DNA of 64,000 nucleotides from Aerococcus christensenii (GTDB lineage Bacteria > Bacillota > Bacilli > Lactobacillales > Aerococcaceae). The notes beneath the pieces are model-generated. The model was given only the letters and a program-made list of their open reading frames with translations, was not told where the DNA came from and did not search any database. A program made the position numbers and the translations under genes. Positions 45,386 to 54,944 of the stretch are shown piece after piece; position 1 is the first letter of the stretch, and every line of letters begins with the position of its first letter. The stretch covers positions 682,001 through 746,000 of the forward strand of contig NZ_CP014159.1 in assembly GCF_001543105.1 (NCBI RefSeq), in the 5' to 3' direction.

Positions 45386-46232
45386 TTAAATCACCGTCAT
45401 TTCTTTTAGAAAATAAATTTTTTAAAAGATGATTATTTTCTATACTCTGCTGAGTATTATTTTCAATCAAGTGTTCATGCAAGTTTTTCTTTAGATCTTC
45501 TGCGGAAAGAGAACGTAAAATTTTACCTTGATAAGTAATGGAAATATCTCCCGTTTCTTCAGATACTACTACGACTAAAGCATCTGTTACTTCTGATAAT
45601 CCAACAGCTGCTCGGTGTCGAGTCCCTAATTCTTTTGGAATATCTGGGTTTTCAGAGAGGGGCAAAAATGAAGCTGCAGAGATAATTTTTAGATGGCGGA
45701 TAATGACGGCCCCATCATGAAGAGGGGTATTCGGAATAAAAATATTAATAAGAAGTTGTTCGCTAATTTTAGCGTCTAAGGAAATACCGGTATTGGCATA
45801 TTCATTCAATTCTTGAGTGGTTTCTAAGACAATTAATGCGCCGATACGACGCTTAGCCATATATTGACAGGCATGAACAATCTCTTCTATCATGTGATCA
45901 ATAGGATCGGTTTGTGTATTTCGTAATTTAGAAACGCGGATACTTTGGCCTAACTGATCTAACCCATTACGAATTTCTGGTTGAAAAATAACAATGACAC
46001 CAATCACTGCCCACTGAATAATGCTATTCATTATCCAATCGATAGTTTCTAATTGAAAGATCGTAGAGATCATTTTGAAAAGTAGAAAAATTAGAATACC
46101 GTTAAAAATATTGATGGCTTTAGTTCCTCGAATTAATTTTAATAATTGATAGATAATAAACCAGACGATTAAAATATCAATTAAGTCAAATAAATTTTTC
46201 CATGTGAAAATGTTTAGCCAAGTAACCCCCAT
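45378..46232 (-). CDS. cdaA: Diadenylate cyclase CdaA
   Basis: 284 aa. Three membrane helices (residues ~17-35, 40-58, 65-82), then the DAC domain with PLHDGAVIIR near residue 175 and GTRHRAAVGLSE near 205, the catalytic DGA and RHR motifs. Makes c-di-AMP from ATP. First gene of cdaA-cdaR-glmM; the opposing phosphodiesterase gdpP is at 21389. Extended -10 promoter (TGGTATACT, 46272-46280) about 40 nt upstream. Confidence 0.97.
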   Translation of the reverse strand: MGVTWLNIFTWKNLFDLIDILIVWFIIYQLLKLIRGTKAINIFNGILIFLLFKMISTIFQLETIDWIMNSIIQWAVIGVIVIFQPEIRNGLDQLGQSIRVSKLRNTQTDPIDHMIEEIVHACQYMAKRRIGALIVLETTQELNEYANTGISLDAKISEQLLINIFIPNTPLHDGAVIIRHLKIISAASFLPLSENPDIPKELGTRHRAAVGLSEVTDALVVVVSEETGDISITYQGKILRSLSAEDLKKNLHEHLIENNTQQSIENNHLLKNLFSKRNDGDLNE

Positions 46233-46378
46233 CGCAAAGCCTCCTTAAAAGTCACATTTATTACCTTTTACAGTATACCACATGTTTCTAAAGGGAATTA
46301 GGTATCCAACAAGGGAAATGGAGAATTTGGAGCACTTTAAAAGAAACTTAAGCCATGAAAGGAAAAATAAAAAAAGAC

Positions 46379-46408
46379 TTGATTTTAATAGACCGTATCG
46401 TGTATAAT
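46379..46408 (+). promoter_or_regulatory. Promoter of tRNA-Tyr and tRNA-Gln
   Basis: TTGATT (46379-46384), 18 bp, TATAAT (46403-46408), 17 nt upstream of tRNA-Tyr. Confidence 0.8.
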
Positions 46409-46424
46409 AATCAAGTGTTGATTT

Positions 46425-46505
46425 GGAGGGATAGCGAAGCGGCCAAACGCAGCGGACTGTAAATCCGTTCCTTCGGGTTCAGAGGTTCGAATCCTCTTCC
46501 CTCCA
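46425..46505 (+). tRNA. tRNA-Tyr (anticodon GTA)
   Basis: Acceptor GGAGGGA/TCCCTCC, anticodon loop CTGTAAA, long variable arm, discriminator A; CCA not encoded. Confidence 0.97.
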
Positions 46506-46513
46506 TTTTTCGT

Positions 46514-46585
46514 TGGGGTATCGCCAAGCGGTAAGGCAACAGACTTTGACTCTGTTATGCGTTGGTTCGAATCCAGCTACCCCAG
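46514..46585 (+). tRNA. tRNA-Gln (anticodon TTG)
   Basis: Acceptor TGGGGTA/TACCCCA, anticodon loop CTTTGAC, T arm GTTGGTTCGAATCCAGC. Confidence 0.96.
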
Positions 46586-46590
46586 TATTA

Positions 46591-46617
46591 AACCAAGCGT
46601 GAAGCTTGGTTTTTTTA
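46591..46617 (+). terminator. Terminator of the tRNA pair
   Basis: AACCAAGC/GCTTGGTT stem then T's. Confidence 0.85.
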
Positions 46618-46768
46618 TTTTCCAACGATTTTAGAGAGAATTTTATTACATACATATTACAATGCAACAGACCTGTTTCAATAACAAGGATAAGGTGACA
46701 AAGCAATTAAAGCCGATTAACAAGTGGCTCCATACTCTTCTTTTTGTGTTTTGGTCATGCTATGATAG

Positions 46769-46834
46769 TTTCTGTTGACAGGGAAAGGTCCTGTCGAATA
46801 AGAAACAGATCTAAACAAAGGCTATAAAGATCTA
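46769..46834 (+). promoter_or_regulatory. Structured 5' leader of the LysM gene
   Basis: TATGAT (46761-46766) is a plausible -10. The leader then folds: TCTGTT (46771-46776) with AACAGA (46804-46809) enclosing a GACAGG/CCTGTC hairpin (46777-46795), with an alternative AGATCT/AGATCT pairing (about 46807-46833) that excludes the outer stem. I could not match it to a known riboswitch class. The rest of 46618-46889 shows nothing. Confidence 0.45.
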
Positions 46835-46889
46835 TTCATTAAAAGATGAAAGAAATTAGCCAACTAAAAAAGAGAGGATTTTTATATCG

Positions 46890-47543
46890 ATGAATTTAAA
46901 AAAGATATTAATTGGAACAACTGTTGTCTTATCTACATTTACTTTATTAACAGTAGGTGAAAGCTCACAAGCTCATGCCCAAGAGTGGAAAGCTCGTACA
47001 GTGGAAGAAATTAAAGCTGATTTTGAAACCAAAGAAAATGACGAGAAGTTCTACGTTATTAAATCTGGTGATACTTTAAATGCTATTTCAGAAGCAGCTG
47101 ATGTAAAAATGGAAGATCTTGCTAAGATCAATAAAATTGAAAATGTAGATCTTATTTTCCCAGGAACTGAATTAACCTTTAAAGTGAATAAAGAAGGTAA
47201 AGTGGAAGAAGTTAAAGTCGCTCAAGAAGGACGTACTGTACAAACCTATACTGTAAATCAAGCTTCTACACGTACTTATCAAGCTCAAGCAACAGTTTCA
47301 TCTCAAGCAAGTGCACCTGTTCAATCTTCAAGTGCTAAAGAAATTATTGCTCAACGTGAATCTGGTGGTTCTTATGATGCACGTAATGGTCAGTATATTG
47401 GTCGTTACCAACTTTCTGCAAGTTATTTAGGAGGAGATTATTCTCCAGCTAACCAAGAACGTGTGGCAGATCAATACGTAACAAGTCGATATGGTTCTTG
47501 GGAAGGCGCTCTTGCTTTCTGGAACTCTAATGGTTGGTATTAA
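46890..47543 (+). CDS. Secreted LysM protein with C-terminal transglycosylase-like domain
   Basis: 217 aa. Signal peptide with cleavage near AHAQE (residue ~31), one LysM domain (FYVIKSGDTLNAISEAADVKMEDLAKINKI, about 52-98), a Gln/Ser/Thr/Ala-rich linker, and a ~70-residue domain (AKEIIAQRESGGSYDARNGQYIGRYQLSASYLGGDYSPANQERVADQYVTSRYGSWEGALAFW) of the lysozyme-like/aggregation-promoting-factor type with catalytic-like Glu in RESGG. Binds and probably cleaves peptidoglycan. Monocistronic, hairpin terminator at 47567-47600. Confidence 0.88.
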   Translation: MNLKKILIGTTVVLSTFTLLTVGESSQAHAQEWKARTVEEIKADFETKENDEKFYVIKSGDTLNAISEAADVKMEDLAKINKIENVDLIFPGTELTFKVNKEGKVEEVKVAQEGRTVQTYTVNQASTRTYQAQATVSSQASAPVQSSSAKEIIAQRESGGSYDARNGQYIGRYQLSASYLGGDYSPANQERVADQYVTSRYGSWEGALAFWNSNGWY

Positions 47544-47566
47544 TCGCTTATTAAATAATGCATTGA

Positions 47567-47600
47567 AAAGTACAAGGAATTTCCCTTGTGCTTTTTCTTT
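47567..47600 (+). terminator. Terminator of the LysM gene
   Basis: AAAGTACAAGG / CCTTGTGCTTT imperfect stem with T-rich tail. Confidence 0.75.
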
Positions 47601-47701
47601 TTTACGTAAAAATTTTAACAATTTCTAGAAAGCAGTGTCATAAATTAGCGTTATTTTATAAGAAAAAGAAATTTTCTCTAGCTAAGTTTTCTTTTGTATG
47701 G

Positions 47702-47838
47702 TATAGTGTCTAAAATAAATCCTTTAAAACTGTCCCGTGAGGCAGGCAAGGAGTCACGTGAATAATAGCTGGTGGTCTGTTTTTAGACTATCCGATTGAT
47801 TATGTCCTAAAGTCTCCTTGTGTAGGAGATTTTTTTTG
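47702..47838 (+). promoter_or_regulatory. PyrR-dependent attenuator of carAB
   Basis: -10 TATAGT (47702-47707) with upstream TG. The segment TCCCGTGAGGCAGGCAAGG (47733-47751) fits the PyrR-binding-loop consensus (UCCxGxGAGGCUxGxAAGG). A terminator TCTCCT/AGGAGA with T8 follows at 47811-47838. With UMP bound, PyrR should stabilise the binding loop and favour termination. pyrR is not in this window. Confidence 0.85.
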
Positions 47839-47889
47839 TGGAATAAATGTTCCTAAAATCGCGACGGTGAGTGCAAAGGAGAGATGAAA

Positions 47890-48963
47890 ATGGACAAGCG
47901 TTGGTTAGTATTAGAAAATGGCCGAGTTTTTGAAGGGCAGGCCTTCGGAGCAGGTGGAGAGGTGATTGGTGAATTAGTATTTAATACAGGGATGAGTGGC
48001 TATCAAGAATCCATTACTGATCAATCCTATAATGGGCAAATTTTAACTTTTACTTATCCACTTATCGGGAATTATGGGGTCAATCGTGACGATTATGAAT
48101 CCATTCATCCAACTTGCAAAGGGGTAGTGGTCTATGAATGGGCTAAACGTCCGAATAATTGGCGGTGTCAATTAACAATTGATGAATTCCTAAGAGCTAA
48201 GGGAATTCCAGGAATTTCGGAAATTGATACGCGGGCTTTAACAAAAATGATTCGTCAATATGGTACGCTAAAAGCTGTTATAACCAGTGATCCAGAAGTA
48301 GTAAAAACTTTTCCAAAGCAGTCACAAGAAATAGATTTAGCCAAAGATGGAGTTCGTCAAGTATCGACAAAGACGGCCTATTCTGCACCGGGATCTGGTC
48401 TTCGAGTGGTGTTGGTTGACTTTGGTTTGAAACATTCCATTTTGAGAGAATTAGCAGCTAGAAATTGCCACGTCACAGTAGTTCCTTATGACACAACCGC
48501 TCAAGAAATTATTGACTTAGCACCAGATGGCGTCATGCTTTCTAATGGACCAGGAAATCCGGAAGATGTTCCAAGTGCACTCGATATGATTCGAAGAGTT
48601 CAAGAAAAATTCCCTGTTTTTGGAATTTGTATGGGTCATCAGCTATTTTGCAAGGCGAATGGTGCCAAAACATACAAGATGAATTTTGGACATCGTGGAT
48701 TTAATCATGCGGTGCGTTCATTTACAAAGGATACCATTGATTTTACTAGTCAAAACCATGGGTATGCAGTTAGTCGAGAAGATTTTCCTGAATGTTTGGA
48801 AATTACACATGAAGAAATTAATGATCATACCATCGAAGGAGTTCGCCATAAATGGCTTCCTGCCTTTTCTGTTCAATTCCATCCGGATGCTGCACCTGGA
48901 CCACATGATGCCAACCATTTATTTGACGACTTTATTGAATTAATGGAAAAAGCAAAAAAATAA
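47890..48963 (+). CDS. carA: Carbamoyl-phosphate synthase small subunit
   Basis: 357 aa from ATG 47890, 8 nt after AAAGGAG; ATG 47884 is in frame but too close. N-terminal CPSase domain ([17 protein letters not shown] near residue 34) and a class I glutaminase domain with Cys in [10 protein letters not shown] near 245 and [10 protein letters not shown] near 328. Supplies ammonia to CarB. The PyrR leader assigns this pair to pyrimidine synthesis, although arginine needs it too. Confidence 0.97.
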   Translation: MDKRWLVLENGRVFEGQAFGAGGEVIGELVFNTGMSGYQESITDQSYNGQILTFTYPLIGNYGVNRDDYESIHPTCKGVVVYEWAKRPNNWRCQLTIDEFLRAKGIPGISEIDTRALTKMIRQYGTLKAVITSDPEVVKTFPKQSQEIDLAKDGVRQVSTKTAYSAPGSGLRVVLVDFGLKHSILRELAARNCHVTVVPYDTTAQEIIDLAPDGVMLSNGPGNPEDVPSALDMIRRVQEKFPVFGICMGHQLFCKANGAKTYKMNFGHRGFNHAVRSFTKDTIDFTSQNHGYAVSREDFPECLEITHEEINDHTIEGVRHKWLPAFSVQFHPDAAPGPHDANHLFDDFIELMEKAKK

Positions 48964-49006
48964 CTGTTTAAATCTAATCTGTGAGTTAGAAAATAGGAGG
49001 AAAGAA

Positions 49007-52000
49007 ATGCCGAAACGTAAAGATATTAAAAAAATTATGGTGATTGGGTCTGGTCCAATTGTGATTGGACAGGCTGCAGAGTTTGATTATGCAGGGACAC
49101 AAGCCTGCCTTGCCTTAAAAGAAGAAGGCTATGAAGTGATTTTGGTGAATTCCAACCCTGCTACAATTATGACGGATAAAGAAATTGCGGATCAAGTTTA
49201 TATTGAACCTATTACGCAAGAATTTGTTACCCGTATTCTCCATAAAGAACGGCCAGATGCTTTGTTACCAACTTTAGGTGGACAAACTGGATTAAATATG
49301 GCGATGGAACTTTCACGTTCCGGAGTTTTAGAGGAATTAAATGTTGAATTATTAGGGACTAAATTATCTGCCATTAATCAAGCAGAGGACCGCGAATTAT
49401 TTAAGAATTTGATGAAAGAATTGGGACAACCTATTCCAGATTCTACAACGATTCATACAGTAGAAGAAGCGTTAGATTTCGCAAAAGAAATCGGCTATCC
49501 GTTGATTGTTCGTCCAGCCTTTACTCTAGGTGGTACAGGAGGCGGCCTATGTAACAATGAGGATCAACTTCGAGAAATTGCCTCTAATGGGTTGAAGCTC
49601 TCCCCAGTGACAGAATGTTTGCTTGAACGTTCGATTGCAGGCTATAAAGAAATCGAATATGAAGTGATGCGTGATTCAGCGGATAACGCCTTGGTTGTAT
49701 GTAATATGGAAAATTTTGATCCAGTGGGAATTCATACAGGGGATTCTATTGTGTTTGCACCAACGCAAACCCTATCTGATCAAGAAAATCAATTGTTACG
49801 TGATGCAAGTCTTCAAATTATACGTGCTTTGAAGATTGAAGGGGGCTGTAATGTTCAATTAGCTCTCGATCCAAACTCCTTTAACTACTACGTCATTGAA
49901 GTGAATCCACGGGTTTCACGGTCTTCAGCGCTTGCTTCTAAAGCTACAGGTTACCCTATTGCAAAATTAGCGGCTAAGATTGCTGTCGGTCTCACTTTGG
50001 ATGAAGTCATTAATCCAGTTACCGGAACCTCTTACGCGATGTTTGAACCTGCCTTGGATTATGTGGTGGCTAAGATTCCACGCTTCCCGTTTGATAAATT
50101 TGCTCAAGGGGACCGTCATTTAGGCACACAAATGAAAGCCACCGGGGAAGTTATGGCTATTGGTCGAAATATTGAAGAAAGCTTATTAAAAGCTTGTCGA
50201 TCTTTAGAAGTAGGAGCTTGTCATCTTGAAAAAGATTATACAGAAGAAGTTAGTCAAGAAGAGTTAGAAGAACAATTAAAACATCCACAAGATGATCGTC
50301 TATTCTATTTAGGAGAAGCCTTAAGAAGAGGTATGTCTATCGACAAATTAGCAGAATTAACTCAAATCGATTCCTTCTTCTTAGAAAAATTAGGAAATAT
50401 TGTTCATCTAGAAAAAGAATTAGAAGAGCATGTATTAGATGACTCTCTCCTTCATGAAGCTAAAGTGAGAGGATTTTCAGATAAGGAAATTGCTCAACTA
50501 TGGAAAATGTCTGAAAAAGAAGTTCGAGATATTCGCCAAAAACACCACATAGCGCCTATCTATAAGATGGTGGATACGTGTGCAGCAGAATTTGAATCCA
50601 GTACGCCTTACTTCTATTCCACTTATGGGATAGAGAATGAGTCTGTGGTGTCTCAAAAACCTTCTGTTTTAGTCCTAGGTTCTGGTCCAATCCGGATTGG
50701 ACAAGGAGTAGAATTTGACTATGCGACCGTTCATTCTGTTAAAGCTATTCAAGCAGCGGGCTATGAAGCGATTATTATGAATTCAAATCCAGAAACGGTT
50801 TCTACTGACTTCTCTGTCTCTGATAAACTGTATTTTGAACCGTTAACCTTTGAAGATGTGATGAATGTCATTGAATTAGAACGTCCTATTGGAGTAATCG
50901 TTCAATTTGGAGGACAAACGGCTATTAATTTAGCAGAATCTCTCGCTCAAGCAGGGGTTCGTATTTTGGGGACACAATTAGAAGATTTAGACCGAGCAGA
51001 AGATAGAGATCTATTTGAACAAACGTTGAAGCAACTTAATATTGTTCAACCTGAAGGGCAAACCGCAACGGATGAAGAAGGTGCTATTCAATCCGCTCAT
51101 CGTATTGGCTTTCCAGTATTGGTACGTCCTTCCTATGTGATTGGTGGACGAGCCATGGAAATTGTGGATAATGAAGCGGATTTGAGAAACTATATGCGAA
51201 CAGCTGTTAAGGCCAGTCCAGATCATCCGGTTCTTGTAGATTCCTATATTCTTGGGCAAGAATGTGAAGTAGATGCGATATGTGATGGCAAAGACGTCCT
51301 GATTCCGGGAATTATGGAACATATTGAACGCGCTGGGGTACACTCTGGTGACTCTATGGCTGTCTACCCTCCACAAAGACTTTCTCAAAAGGTTCAAGAT
51401 ACGATTGTAGATTATACCCAACGTTTAGCTAAAGGGTTAAACTGTTTAGGAATGATGAACATTCAATTTGTAGTTAAAGATGAACAAGTCTATGTGATTG
51501 AAGTCAATCCGCGGGCGAGTCGGACGGTACCTTTCTTATCTAAAGTGACAGATATTCCAATGGCTCAAATTGCTACGAAGGTTATCTTAGGAGAAAAATT
51601 GAAAGATCTTGGCTATCAGAATGGGCTTTATCCGGTGGCTGATCGGGTCCATATTAAAGCCCCTGTTTTCTCCTTTATGAAGTTAGCACAAGTAGATTCC
51701 CTCTTAGGACCAGAAATGAAATCCACTGGGGAAGTAATGGGATCAGACAAGACTTTGGAAAAGGCTTTGTATAAAGCTTTTGAAGCTGCTCATATGCATT
51801 TACCAGAATTTGGAAATGTGGTCTTTACGATCGCAGATGAAACTAAAACAGAAGCCTTAGCTCTCGCTAAACGTTTCCAAACGATTGGATATGGAATTGT
51901 GGCGACGGAAGGGACAGCAAAATTCTTCTCTGAAAACGGCGTTAAATCTCAAATAGTAGACAAAATTGGAGAAAATAATGCTAATGATATTCCTTCTTAC

Positions 52001-52186
52001 ATCCATAAGGGGAAAGTCCAAGCGGTTATTAATACAGTAGGAGCTAAGCGGATGCAGGATCAAGATGGTCGAATGATTCGCCAAGCAGCTATTGAACACA
52101 ATATCCCTCTCTTTACCGCATTAGATACTTGTGATGCCATGCTGCGTGTTTTAGAAAGTCAAAGTTTTGTAACTGAAGCTTTATAA
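49007..52186 (+). CDS. carB: Carbamoyl-phosphate synthase large subunit
   Basis: 1059 aa, two homologous halves: ATP-grasp 1 ([24 protein letters not shown] near residue 10), a central oligomerisation helix domain, ATP-grasp 2 ([20 protein letters not shown] near 556) and a C-terminal MGS-like allosteric domain (from about 930) where UMP or ornithine would bind. Forms carbamoyl phosphate. Starts 43 nt after carA with AGGAGG. Confidence 0.98.
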   Translation: MPKRKDIKKIMVIGSGPIVIGQAAEFDYAGTQACLALKEEGYEVILVNSNPATIMTDKEIADQVYIEPITQEFVTRILHKERPDALLPTLGGQTGLNMAMELSRSGVLEELNVELLGTKLSAINQAEDRELFKNLMKELGQPIPDSTTIHTVEEALDFAKEIGYPLIVRPAFTLGGTGGGLCNNEDQLREIASNGLKLSPVTECLLERSIAGYKEIEYEVMRDSADNALVVCNMENFDPVGIHTGDSIVFAPTQTLSDQENQLLRDASLQIIRALKIEGGCNVQLALDPNSFNYYVIEVNPRVSRSSALASKATGYPIAKLAAKIAVGLTLDEVINPVTGTSYAMFEPALDYVVAKIPRFPFDKFAQGDRHLGTQMKATGEVMAIGRNIEESLLKACRSLEVGACHLEKDYTEEVSQEELEEQLKHPQDDRLFYLGEALRRGMSIDKLAELTQIDSFFLEKLGNIVHLEKELEEHVLDDSLLHEAKVRGFSDKEIAQLWKMSEKEVRDIRQKHHIAPIYKMVDTCAAEFESSTPYFYSTYGIENESVVSQKPSVLVLGSGPIRIGQGVEFDYATVHSVKAIQAAGYEAIIMNSNPETVSTDFSVSDKLYFEPLTFEDVMNVIELERPIGVIVQFGGQTAINLAESLAQAGVRILGTQLEDLDRAEDRDLFEQTLKQLNIVQPEGQTATDEEGAIQSAHRIGFPVLVRPSYVIGGRAMEIVDNEADLRNYMRTAVKASPDHPVLVDSYILGQECEVDAICDGKDVLIPGIMEHIERAGVHSGDSMAVYPPQRLSQKVQDTIVDYTQRLAKGLNCLGMMNIQFVVKDEQVYVIEVNPRASRTVPFLSKVTDIPMAQIATKVILGEKLKDLGYQNGLYPVADRVHIKAPVFSFMKLAQVDSLLGPEMKSTGEVMGSDKTLEKALYKAFEAAHMHLPEFGNVVFTIADETKTEALALAKRFQTIGYGIVATEGTAKFFSENGVKSQIVDKIGENNANDIPSYIHKGKVQAVINTVGAKRMQDQDGRMIRQAAIEHNIPLFTALDTCDAMLRVLESQSFVTEAL

Positions 52187-52200
52187 AAAATAAACGGGTC

Positions 52201-52229
52201 TTGTGATCACAAGAAATTTTAGTTATAAT
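52201..52229 (+). promoter_or_regulatory. Promoter of the orphan TPP riboswitch
   Basis: TTGTGA (52201-52206), exactly 17 bp, TATAAT (52224-52229). The -35 lies inside a 16-bp perfect palindrome TCTTGTGATCACAAGA (52199-52214), which could be a repressor operator or help end carB transcription. Confidence 0.78.
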
Positions 52230-52238
52230 AGATGTATG

Positions 52239-52320
52239 CTCACAAGAGGTGCTTTAGCTGAGATAGGGAAACCTGGACTCTTTGAACCTGATAAAGTTAA
52301 AACTTGCGTAGGGATGTGAG
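52239..52320 (+). ncRNA. TPP (thiamine pyrophosphate) riboswitch aptamer without a downstream gene
   Basis: Shows the THI-box landmarks in order: GAGGTGC, GCTGAGAT, CTTTGAACCTGAT, and GCGTAGGGA, closed by P1 CTCACA (52239-52244)/TGTGAG (52315-52320). Downstream to 52465 there is no ORF except a 21-codon frame at 52394-52459 without a ribosome site. A terminator at 52466-52508 ends the transcript; the next gene is on the other strand. Confidence 0.9.
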
Positions 52321-52465
52321 GAAAGACCATAGCAATAATATCTGTACACGTTCCTTAAATAGCTGTGTCCTTCCTTATACGCAAAAACAAGTGATGACTA
52401 AGGCACTTCTTGTAGTTTGTACGTACTTGGATCGACAGATTTTAGCATCATCATTATAAAAAATA

Positions 52466-52508
52466 AACCATTCAGACCTCAGGTTAATGAGATGTCTGAA
52501 TGGTTTTT
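52466..52508 (+). terminator. Terminator of the riboswitch transcript
   Basis: AACCATTCAGAC/GTCTGAATGGTT with T5, ~146 nt beyond the aptamer. Confidence 0.8.
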
Positions 52509-52530
52509 AATTGGGCGATTGAAAGAATTA

Positions 52531-52563
52531 AAAAAAGCCGTTCCCTAATAGGGGACGGCTTTT
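52531..52563 (-). terminator. Terminator of the symporter gene
   Basis: AAAAGCCGT/ACGGCTTTT with CCCT/AGGG inner pairs and a T-run on the minus strand, 5 nt from the stop at 52568. Confidence 0.85.
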
Positions 52564-52567
52564 GTAT

Positions 52568-53764
52568 TTAAAGTGAGGAATTATGTTGGTAATAGACATC
52601 CAGTAATGGAGCAATCCCTTGGTCACTCGTAACGTTAATGGAAGTCCCAAAAGAATCTTGTAAAAGATAGAGAGTGATGAGTAGGGAAGCCATCGTGCCT
52701 GATGGATCTATACCTACTAAGCCAAGATAAGGAAGGGCGGTCATGACTGCGCCTCCTGGAACACCTGGTGCTGCTGTCATAGCTAAGGCAAAGGTTAAAA
52801 TAAAGGGAATCATTACAGATAAAGAATGGTCCATGCCGTTAATCATTAAAATAGCGGTGAGATAGGAAGTGATGGTTAGAACAGATCCTGGCATATGCAT
52901 AGATCCTGTGATCGGAAACATGAATTCAGATACAGATTTAGAAATTCCGTTCTCTTGAGCGCAGGTGATATTGATTGGAATAGATACTGCTGAAGATTGT
53001 GAGCCAAAGGCCGTTAAATAAGCGGGAAGGCTTTTTTTCATAACGGATAGGAAAGGCTGTTTAGAAAAACGCGAACCGAGAAAAATTAACCAAGCCAAAT
53101 AGGTAAAATGAAGCACTAAAATCGTTAACCAAACAGCTCCGAAAATTTTAAATATGCGGCTAAGTCCACCGGAATAAGAGAGATTAACAAAATTTCCAAA
53201 AATGTAGAAAGGCAAGAGAGGAATCACAAATTTTTTAAGGACGAGATGAATCACCTTTTCAAAATCAGAAAAAACGTGAGCTAGATAAGAAGCGGCTTGT
53301 TTTCGATTTAAAACAGCTAGAGAAATTCCTACGACAAAAGAAAAAAGAATAGCTTCAGTCACTCCAACGAAAGGTGTAATTTTAATAGCTAGTAAAGATT
53401 GAAGAGAGGCTGTCTTTTCGATATCTTGAAGCTGAATATGTCCTGTAAAATAAGGGAATAAGAAAGAGCCTACAGTATAGGCAATAATAGCTGCTGTCAC
53501 TAAGGAAGTATAGGAAATCCCTACAAGAACGCCCAACATTTTGCCGGAATGAGCGGAGAGTTTCGATAAACCGTCCACCACAAAGGCAATGATCATCATT
53601 GGAATGATAAAGGCCAATAATTGACTAAAAATATTAGAAAAAGTGACGGGGATTCTTAGAACAAAGGAAGGTAAAAAAGAAAATTTACCAACTAAGGCGC
53701 CTAAAAGAATAGCTACAAACAAACGAGGGATTAATCCCCAATCTTTTTTGAACATAGTGTTCAC
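52568..53764 (-). CDS. Dicarboxylate/amino acid:cation symporter (DAACS family, SstT-like)
   Basis: 398 aa with about eight membrane helices and two re-entrant loops. Ser-rich hairpin FGSQSSAVSIPINITCAQENGIS near residue 255 and FMFPITGSMHMPGSVL with MTAAPGVPGGAVMTALPYLG near 330-350 fit the DAACS substrate and Na+ sites. Imports an amino acid with Na+ or H+. The preceding T-box, tentatively serine-specific, suggests Ser (or Thr) as substrate. Confidence 0.87.
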   Translation of the reverse strand: MNTMFKKDWGLIPRLFVAILLGALVGKFSFLPSFVLRIPVTFSNIFSQLLAFIIPMMIIAFVVDGLSKLSAHSGKMLGVLVGISYTSLVTAAIIAYTVGSFLFPYFTGHIQLQDIEKTASLQSLLAIKITPFVGVTEAILFSFVVGISLAVLNRKQAASYLAHVFSDFEKVIHLVLKKFVIPLLPFYIFGNFVNLSYSGGLSRIFKIFGAVWLTILVLHFTYLAWLIFLGSRFSKQPFLSVMKKSLPAYLTAFGSQSSAVSIPINITCAQENGISKSVSEFMFPITGSMHMPGSVLTITSYLTAILMINGMDHSLSVMIPFILTFALAMTAAPGVPGGAVMTALPYLGLVGIDPSGTMASLLITLYLLQDSFGTSINVTSDQGIAPLLDVYYQHNSSL

Positions 53765-53780
53765 TCCTTTAAAATAAAAA

Positions 53781-54000
53781 AATCCGATGACTTCAAAAAG
53801 TCATCGGACGACGTATCGTGGTTCCACCAATTTTTGTTTAACCCAAAAATAGGCTAAACCTTTCTTTCTGTAACGTGAATAGTAACGTTGCACCATTACA
53901 GTGCAAATCCAATGAGAAGAATTCATGAGAGGATGATGTAATCCTTTCAGCAACCGGATTCTCTCTGTGCATCTTTTCTTATGAACATGGCTCATTTATG
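53781..54000 (-). promoter_or_regulatory. T-box leader of the symporter gene
   Basis: Minus strand: T-box core TTGGTGGAACCACG (53817-53830) followed by a terminator CCGATGACTT/AAGTCATCGG with T7 (53784-53808). Stem I: base arms ATGAG/CTCAT; the 3' specifier strand reads ATGAA-T-TCT-T, giving TCT (Ser) if the GAA-N-codon spacing used for argG applies. The base after the codon is T, not the usual purine, so the assignment is tentative. Confidence 0.85.
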
Positions 54001-54083
54001 GACTGTATTGAGTTTAGAACTATTTAAACATATTTGAGGATAAGAAACAAGAGGAAATTTTGTAAACCTACTTAGGGTGTAAA

Positions 54084-54842
54084 TTATTTTCTCCAAATGA
54101 AATGAAGATGTCGGCGGGGAGTATGATTTTCACGATAAGAAAAACCATAGGGGCTTTCATAAGTATCTAAAGGATAGAGCCGAATATTTTCTTCTAAGAT
54201 GCCTGCTTTTAGGCATTGGTTTTTGACCACTCGACGATTATCGATATGCCATTTCTTGCGGGCAGAATCATAGCTGATGCAATCTGAGGCCTCATTTAAC
54301 CCTTTAAACTGTTCATAAACATCTTTGTCTACTTCGAAATGAAGTGGGGAGAGGGAAGGCCCTAGTTGGACGTGAAAGGTATCGGGTTTGAGATGAGGAT
54401 GTCTGTCAAAAATAGTAGAAAAAGTAGCTTGTGTGATATTTTGAACGGTCCCTCGCCAGCCTGAATGAATCGCACCGATGAGGGGACTCTCTTCATCATA
54501 GAATAAAAGGGGCACGCAATCTGCTGTGAAAATAGCTAAAAGGAGGTCGGGTTCTAGGGTGTATAAAGCATCCGTTTGATCGAAGGCGGTTGAAGGATCA
54601 AAGAATCCCCTTCCCCCGTCTGCTTGGGTGACTTGAACGCAGTGTTTGGAATGTGTTTGATGGGCTTGAACATAATGAGAGGGAGTCAGATTAAGAGCTT
54701 TCAAAAAAATGTGGCGGTTTTTTAAAACGTCTGTTCGGGTTTGGGGAGCAACAATTCCCATATTCCCTTGATCGGGGAGAGTTAGATCTCGTAAAGTTAT
54801 GCCCATTTTCAAAGTGTCGGTATTGTGATAGTAATGAATCAT
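54084..54842 (-). CDS. pgeF: Laccase-domain protein (YfiH/PgeF, peptidoglycan-editing or purine-nucleoside phosphorylase family)
   Basis: 252 aa. Conserved QTHSKHCVQV near residue 62, FTADCVPLLF near 106 and GAIHSGWRGTVQNI near 123, the His/Cys metal site of the COG1496 family. Members have been described as purine nucleoside phosphorylases and, in E. coli, as removing mis-incorporated Ser from muropeptides. Divergent from the M16C peptidase gene. Confidence 0.9.
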   Translation of the reverse strand: MIHYYHNTDTLKMGITLRDLTLPDQGNMGIVAPQTRTDVLKNRHIFLKALNLTPSHYVQAHQTHSKHCVQVTQADGGRGFFDPSTAFDQTDALYTLEPDLLLAIFTADCVPLLFYDEESPLIGAIHSGWRGTVQNITQATFSTIFDRHPHLKPDTFHVQLGPSLSPLHFEVDKDVYEQFKGLNEASDCISYDSARKKWHIDNRRVVKNQCLKAGILEENIRLYPLDTYESPYGFSYRENHTPRRHLHFIWRK

Positions 54843-54944
54843 TGATGAGTCTTCCTTTCAAAAGCTTAAAGAAAAGGACCTTCTTTAAGCTTGGAGGTAA
54901 AGTTTGTTATAATCATTGTAACATCTTATAAAGGAGTAGAAGGT

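Noticed and set aside
46618..46889. c-di-AMP (ydaO) riboswitch before the LysM gene
   Set aside because: Hairpins are present but conserved aptamer segments are not.
52394..52459. 21-codon ORF after the TPP aptamer
   Set aside because: No ribosome site and no similarity to thiamine genes; kept only as a possibility within the orphan riboswitch finding.
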